Below are positions 41,345 through 44,068 of a stretch of 44,068 bases of DNA, in pieces. The stretch is taken from positions 1-44,068 of the forward strand of contig CAZJHM010000002.1 in NCBI GenBank assembly GCA_964545925.1. The letters run 5' to 3'. The position numbers and the translations under genes are program-made. Under the pieces are notes generated by a model, which saw nothing but the letters and a program-made list of their open reading frames with translations, was not told where the DNA came from and ran no database searches. The stretch is from CAZJHM01 sp964545925 (GTDB taxonomy: Archaea > Iainarchaeota > Iainarchaeia > Iainarchaeales > CAZJHM01). Each line of letters begins with the position of its first letter. Position 1 is the stretch's first letter.

Positions 41345-43372
41345 ATGGCAATTTCTTCTTTATCTTTAGAAAACTGGAAAACCCACATAGATTCCACATT
41401 TGATTTCTCAAATGGAACAAATGTTTTAATAGGAAAAATGGGCTCAGGAAAAACCTCAGTAATGGATGCAATCTCTTATTCTCTTTTCGGAACTTTTCCA
41501 GCTCTTTCTAATCAACTCCTTTCTCAAGTAATAACTTCTCGTCCCACAAAAAAAGAACAAGCAAAACTTGAACTTTGTTTTTCCTACTCTGGAAAAAATT
41601 ACAAAATAATCAGAATAATAAAACCAAAAAAAACAGAAGCATATCTTTATCTTGAAAACCAATTAATCTCAGGCCCATCAACCCAAGAAGTAAATCTAAA
41701 AATCCAAGAAATAATTTCAATGACTCCTGAACTTTTCTCAAAAGCAATTTATTCCGAACAAAACCAGATAGATTTTTTCCTAAAACTTCCCCCTCTTCAA
41801 CGAAAACAATTATTTGACGATTTATTAGATATTCAAAAATATGAAACAGCCAGAAAAAACGCAAGAACAATCTTAAACAAATTTTCCCGCTTAAAAGAAC
41901 AAAAAGAAAAAGATGCAGAAAACCTTGAAAAAACAATTTCATTAGACAAGGAAAAAATCACAAGTGAAATATCTGAAAAAAAATCTCTTCTTCCTTCTTT
42001 GGAAAAAGAACTCTCCGAAAAGTATTCTCTCTACTCCGAGAAAGAATCTCTTTTTAATCTCTTGAAATCCAAAAAAGAAAAATATGATTCTCTTTCAAAG
42101 AAATCAACTTCTCTTAAAGCATATATCTCTGCTTATTCAAATGAGAGTTTTTCTCAATCTCTTTTAGAACAAAAACAAACCATTCTCACAGAAATAATAG
42201 AAAAAGAAAAATCTCTTTTAAAAGAAAAGGATATCCAAGAAACTTTATTCCATTCTCTTCAATCTTCTCTTCTTGAAATTCAATCTCAAATAAAATCTTT
42301 TGAAAAAGAATCCATTTCTTCTTTTCCAAAACAATTAGAAGGAAAATCTCTTTGTCCTCTTTGCACCCAGCCAATCACTGAACACACAAAAGAAAAACTA
42401 AAAAAAGATGCCGAACTTTTCAACTCCCAAATCCAAGAAAAAATCTCTCTTCTAAAAAAACAAGAACAAGAAACAGAAACAAAGAAAACAAAATGGAAGG
42501 AAAATTTCCAGTCTCTAAAAACCCAATTATCTCAAACCCAAGAATTTAAATCCAAACTTTCTCTAGAAATCTCTTCTCTTCAAGATTCCAAAAGAAAACT
42601 CACCCTTCTTTCAGATTATAAAAAACAATTAGAAGAAAATGAAATTTCTCTTTCTTCCCTCTCTTTCAATGAATCTGAATATTCAAAAATTCAAGAGGAA
42701 AAATATTCTCTTTCTTCTGAAGTCTCAACTTTAAAAGAAAGAAAAGCAGGGTTATTTCAATTAATTTCTTCTTATGAAACTCGTTTAAAAAGTATGGATA
42801 TTTATGAACAACAACTTCTTTCTCTTAAACAAGAATCTCTTTTCCTTTCAACTTCAATTTCTTCTTTGGAAGCCTTTTCACTAGCCTTAGCTTCAACTCA
42901 ACTAGAAATGAGAGAACATCTTTTAGATTCAATCAACCAATTTCTAGATTTAATGTGGCATTCTCTTTACCCTTACTCTGATTACAAATCTTTGAAACTT
43001 TTCACAGAAAAAATAGGACTCTCAGATTCTTATCGTCTAAAAGTTCTTTCTTCAGAAGGGTGGTTAAATATCTCAAACTATCTTTCAGGCGGAGAAAAAT
43101 CCATAGCAGCTTTAGCTCTTCGCATTTCTTTTTCCCTAGTCCTGACTAAAAACTTATCTTGGTTAATCTTAGATGAACCAACTCATAACCTGGATTCTCA
43201 AGCAATCTCTAAAATCTCAGAGCTTTTTTCAACCCATCTTCCAAAACTTGTAGAACAAATTTTCATAATAACTCACGACAAAGAATTAGAAAAAGCTGCA
43301 ACATCTTCTCTCTATTTTTTAGATAGAGATAAATCCATAGATCAACCAACTTCTTCCCAAAGAATCTTGTAA
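41345..43372 (+). CDS. rad50: DNA double-strand break repair ATPase Rad50
   Basis: 675 residues, shorter than the usual 850-900 because the coiled coils are short. Walker A is LIGKMGSGKTSVMDAISY (about 30-47). The Q-loop follows with EQNQIDFFL. A zinc hook SLCPLCTQPITEH (about residue 335) sits at the coiled-coil tip. The signature is YLSGGEKSIAALAL, Walker B and the D loop are WLILDEPTHNLDS, and the switch His is in IITHDKE. Rad50 forms the Mre11-Rad50 complex that tethers and processes DNA ends. Mre11 is not encoded in the window. The gene shares its promoter element with EamA. Confidence 0.93.
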   Translation: MAISSLSLENWKTHIDSTFDFSNGTNVLIGKMGSGKTSVMDAISYSLFGTFPALSNQLLSQVITSRPTKKEQAKLELCFSYSGKNYKIIRIIKPKKTEAYLYLENQLISGPSTQEVNLKIQEIISMTPELFSKAIYSEQNQIDFFLKLPPLQRKQLFDDLLDIQKYETARKNARTILNKFSRLKEQKEKDAENLEKTISLDKEKITSEISEKKSLLPSLEKELSEKYSLYSEKESLFNLLKSKKEKYDSLSKKSTSLKAYISAYSNESFSQSLLEQKQTILTEIIEKEKSLLKEKDIQETLFHSLQSSLLEIQSQIKSFEKESISSFPKQLEGKSLCPLCTQPITEHTKEKLKKDAELFNSQIQEKISLLKKQEQETETKKTKWKENFQSLKTQLSQTQEFKSKLSLEISSLQDSKRKLTLLSDYKKQLEENEISLSSLSFNESEYSKIQEEKYSLSSEVSTLKERKAGLFQLISSYETRLKSMDIYEQQLLSLKQESLFLSTSISSLEAFSLALASTQLEMREHLLDSINQFLDLMWHSLYPYSDYKSLKLFTEKIGLSDSYRLKVLSSEGWLNISNYLSGGEKSIAALALRISFSLVLTKNLSWLILDEPTHNLDSQAISKISELFSTHLPKLVEQIFIITHDKELEKAATSSLYFLDRDKSIDQPTSSQRIL

Positions 43373-43479
43373 TTTTTTAAAATCAATAATATTTATGTCT
43401 TTAAAAAATTAGAAATAATTATATATTGAATATTCTTATATTATTTAGAAAAATTATTTTACTATTGAGGTGTTTAGTA

Positions 43480-43764
43480 ATGAAAAAGAAATCAAACAAA
43501 GAACCAACATGGGATGAAATTGGTAAATCAATAGGAACAAAAATAGAAAAAGAATGCAAGAACGACAAATGTGGTTTTTTTAATATCAAAGGGCACATAC
43601 ATGAAAACAAATGTGGAATGTTCTATGGAATGGGATTTCTTGGAGCACTTGTATATTTCCTTTCCACAGCAACCAGTTTTGCAGCAGGAATTTTAGGTAT
43701 TATAAAAGCAATCTTCTGGCCAGGAGTCTTAGTCTATGCTCTCCTAAAATATTTCGGACTCTGA
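43480..43764 (+). CDS. small membrane protein with Cys-containing N domain
   Basis: 94 residues from the ATG at 43480, preceded by GAGGTG with 7 nt spacing. The upstream part of the frame is an AT-rich leader. The N-terminal half is hydrophilic with ECKNDKCGFFNIKGHIHENK and another Cys soon after (three Cys, two His), possibly metal-binding. Two hydrophobic segments follow (about 46-66 and 68-90). No family is recognised. The stop codon lies in a hairpin shared with the convergent right-edge gene. Confidence 0.6.
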   Translation: MKKKSNKEPTWDEIGKSIGTKIEKECKNDKCGFFNIKGHIHENKCGMFYGMGFLGALVYFLSTATSFAAGILGIIKAIFWPGVLVYALLKYFGL

Positions 43765-43788
43765 ACTTTTCTTTTAGAGAAAAGTTCA
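43762..43788. terminator. perfect hairpin downstream of the DGR-like gene and the small membrane gene
   Basis: TGAACTTTTCT-TTTAG-AGAAAAGTTCA is a perfect 11-bp stem with a 5-nt loop. The stop TGA of the plus-strand gene is its left end. On the other strand it lies 60 nt downstream of the stop of the right-edge gene. Hairpins at this place are also a feature of many DGR target genes, where they assist retrohoming; a plain terminator is the simpler reading. Confidence 0.6.
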
Positions 43789-43848
43789 CTTTCTTTTCCA
43801 TTGGTTTTTTCTCAAATTCTTTTATTTAATTTTTTTTCAAAAAAATCA

Positions 43849-44068
43849 TTAAGAAAGACTACTGCAGCAACGAAACCCAACGTAGGAGCTCGCATAGGAG
43901 GAAACAGAGTACAAACTCACTGAGAAAAGCCCAGCCCTAGAACCATGGTCCCAAGCACCGCCACGAGCGACAGCAAGATTTGTTTTGGTTGTTCCTGTAT
44001 AAACTCCATCATATCCATATTTTAGGCTTTTTGTTGTTGTATTTCCCCATAATCCTGGTCCCCAATCT
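43849..44068 (-). CDS. formylglycine-enzyme/C-type-lectin-fold protein, C-terminal part (edge)
   Basis: The last 72 residues are inside the window; the gene continues to the right. The end has the FGE-sulfatase fold signature: LWGN, GYDGVYTGTT, VARGGAWDHGSRAGLFSV and a terminal YVGFRC. Proteins with this C-terminal design are the usual targets of diversity-generating retroelements. The last 40 codons are poor in adenine (12 of 120 bases) while the 60 bases before contain 31 A. Likely a surface or host-binding protein with a variable ligand face. The retroelement itself would be outside the window. A C-terminal CCSSLS tail follows the conserved GFR. Confidence 0.8.
   Translation of the reverse strand, partial: DWGPGLWGNTTTKSLKYGYDGVYTGTTKTNLAVARGGAWDHGSRAGLFSVSLYSVSSYASSYVGFRCCSSLS
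43861..43980 (-). repeat. candidate DGR variable repeat (VR)
   Basis: Coding-strand adenine falls from about half of the bases (43981-44040) to one tenth (43861-43980) at a sharp border. Positions that are Asn (AAC/AAT) in typical template repeats are here Asp, His, Ser or Tyr: GAC CAT in the WDHGS motif, TAC, AGC TCC TAC near the end. The invariant 3' end GTTGGGTTTCGT (VGFR) would be the initiation site of mutagenic homology. No template repeat or reverse transcriptase is visible in the window. Confidence 0.6.

Noticed and set aside
1..44068. CRISPR array or insertion sequence
   Set aside because: No regularly spaced repeats and no transposase or terminal inverted repeats were seen; the only long exact duplicates are the 55-bp assembly overlaps.

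Overview
The window is a 44 kb piece of a small-genome, AT-rich archaeon, most likely a DPANN lineage of the Woesearchaeota/Pacearchaeota type; that placement is inference from gene style, not a phylogeny. Archaeal identity is secure: RadA, RPA, PCNA, archaeal DnaG, Hjc, HerA/NurA/Rad50, aIF6, S19e/L31e/L39e/L18a, prefoldin alpha, SRP54/FtsY with a 7S-type SRP RNA, Pth2, LonB, Rpp21, and both enzymes that attach geranylgeranyl chains to glycerol phosphate. Five tRNAs are present: Lys-CUU, Lys-UUU, Phe-GAA, Val-UAC and Gly-GCC.

Layout. 0-2.5 kb: tRNA cluster and a large surface protein. 2.5-7.9 kb: KaiC-like ATPase, a long RelA/SpoT-type protein, triosephosphate isomerase, a CBS protein with an HPF-like tail, then RadA. 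8-12 kb: RPA, SRP RNA, DnaG, DUF167. 12-14.5 kb: tRNA-Val, Hjc, a true sequence gap, and two membrane proteins. 14.6-20.9 kb: the conserved run S19e, PDCD5-like, L39e, L31e, aIF6, L18a, prefoldin alpha, FtsY, SRP54, ending in a prepilin peptidase. 20.9-25.6 kb: lipid enzymes, an RtcA-like protein, Rpp21/tRNA-Gly and a glycosyltransferase. 25.6-32.7 kb: DUF373, stomatin, a pilin-like LamG protein, a permuted GTPase, Pth2, LonB, PCNA. 32.8-35 kb: a membrane-anchored HTH, an FtsX fragment, signal peptidase and an SdpI-like protein. 35-43.4 kb: a DNA-end-processing island (NurA, HAD, HerA, an unknown gene, Rad50) interrupted by UppP and an EamA transporter. Right edge: a small membrane protein and the 3' end of a formylglycine-enzyme-fold gene that looks like the target of a diversity-generating retroelement.

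The genes interlock. SRP RNA, SRP54, FtsY and signal peptidase serve protein export. The prepilin peptidase has a plausible substrate in the LamG protein. GGGP synthase and the UbiA enzyme are consecutive steps of archaeal lipid synthesis. RadA, RPA, Hjc, HerA, NurA, Rad50, PCNA and DnaG form a large replication/repair set.

Main points for a second look: (1) an abrupt loss of adenine in the last 40 codons of the right-edge gene, as expected of a DGR variable repeat; (2) two of the three 100-N gaps are flanked by exact 55-bp duplicates, and removing them restores intact FtsY and HerA; (3) three divergent gene pairs seem to share one self-complementary TATA-like box about 29 nt from both start codons; (4) hairpin terminators carry TGA stop codons in their stems; (5) a full-architecture RSH protein lacks the hydrolase HD motif and has no usual start codon where homology, promoter and ribosome-binding site place its beginning; (6) an unrecognised gene follows HerA where Mre11 is not found; (7) two genes truncated at their 5' ends abut at 33.24 kb.
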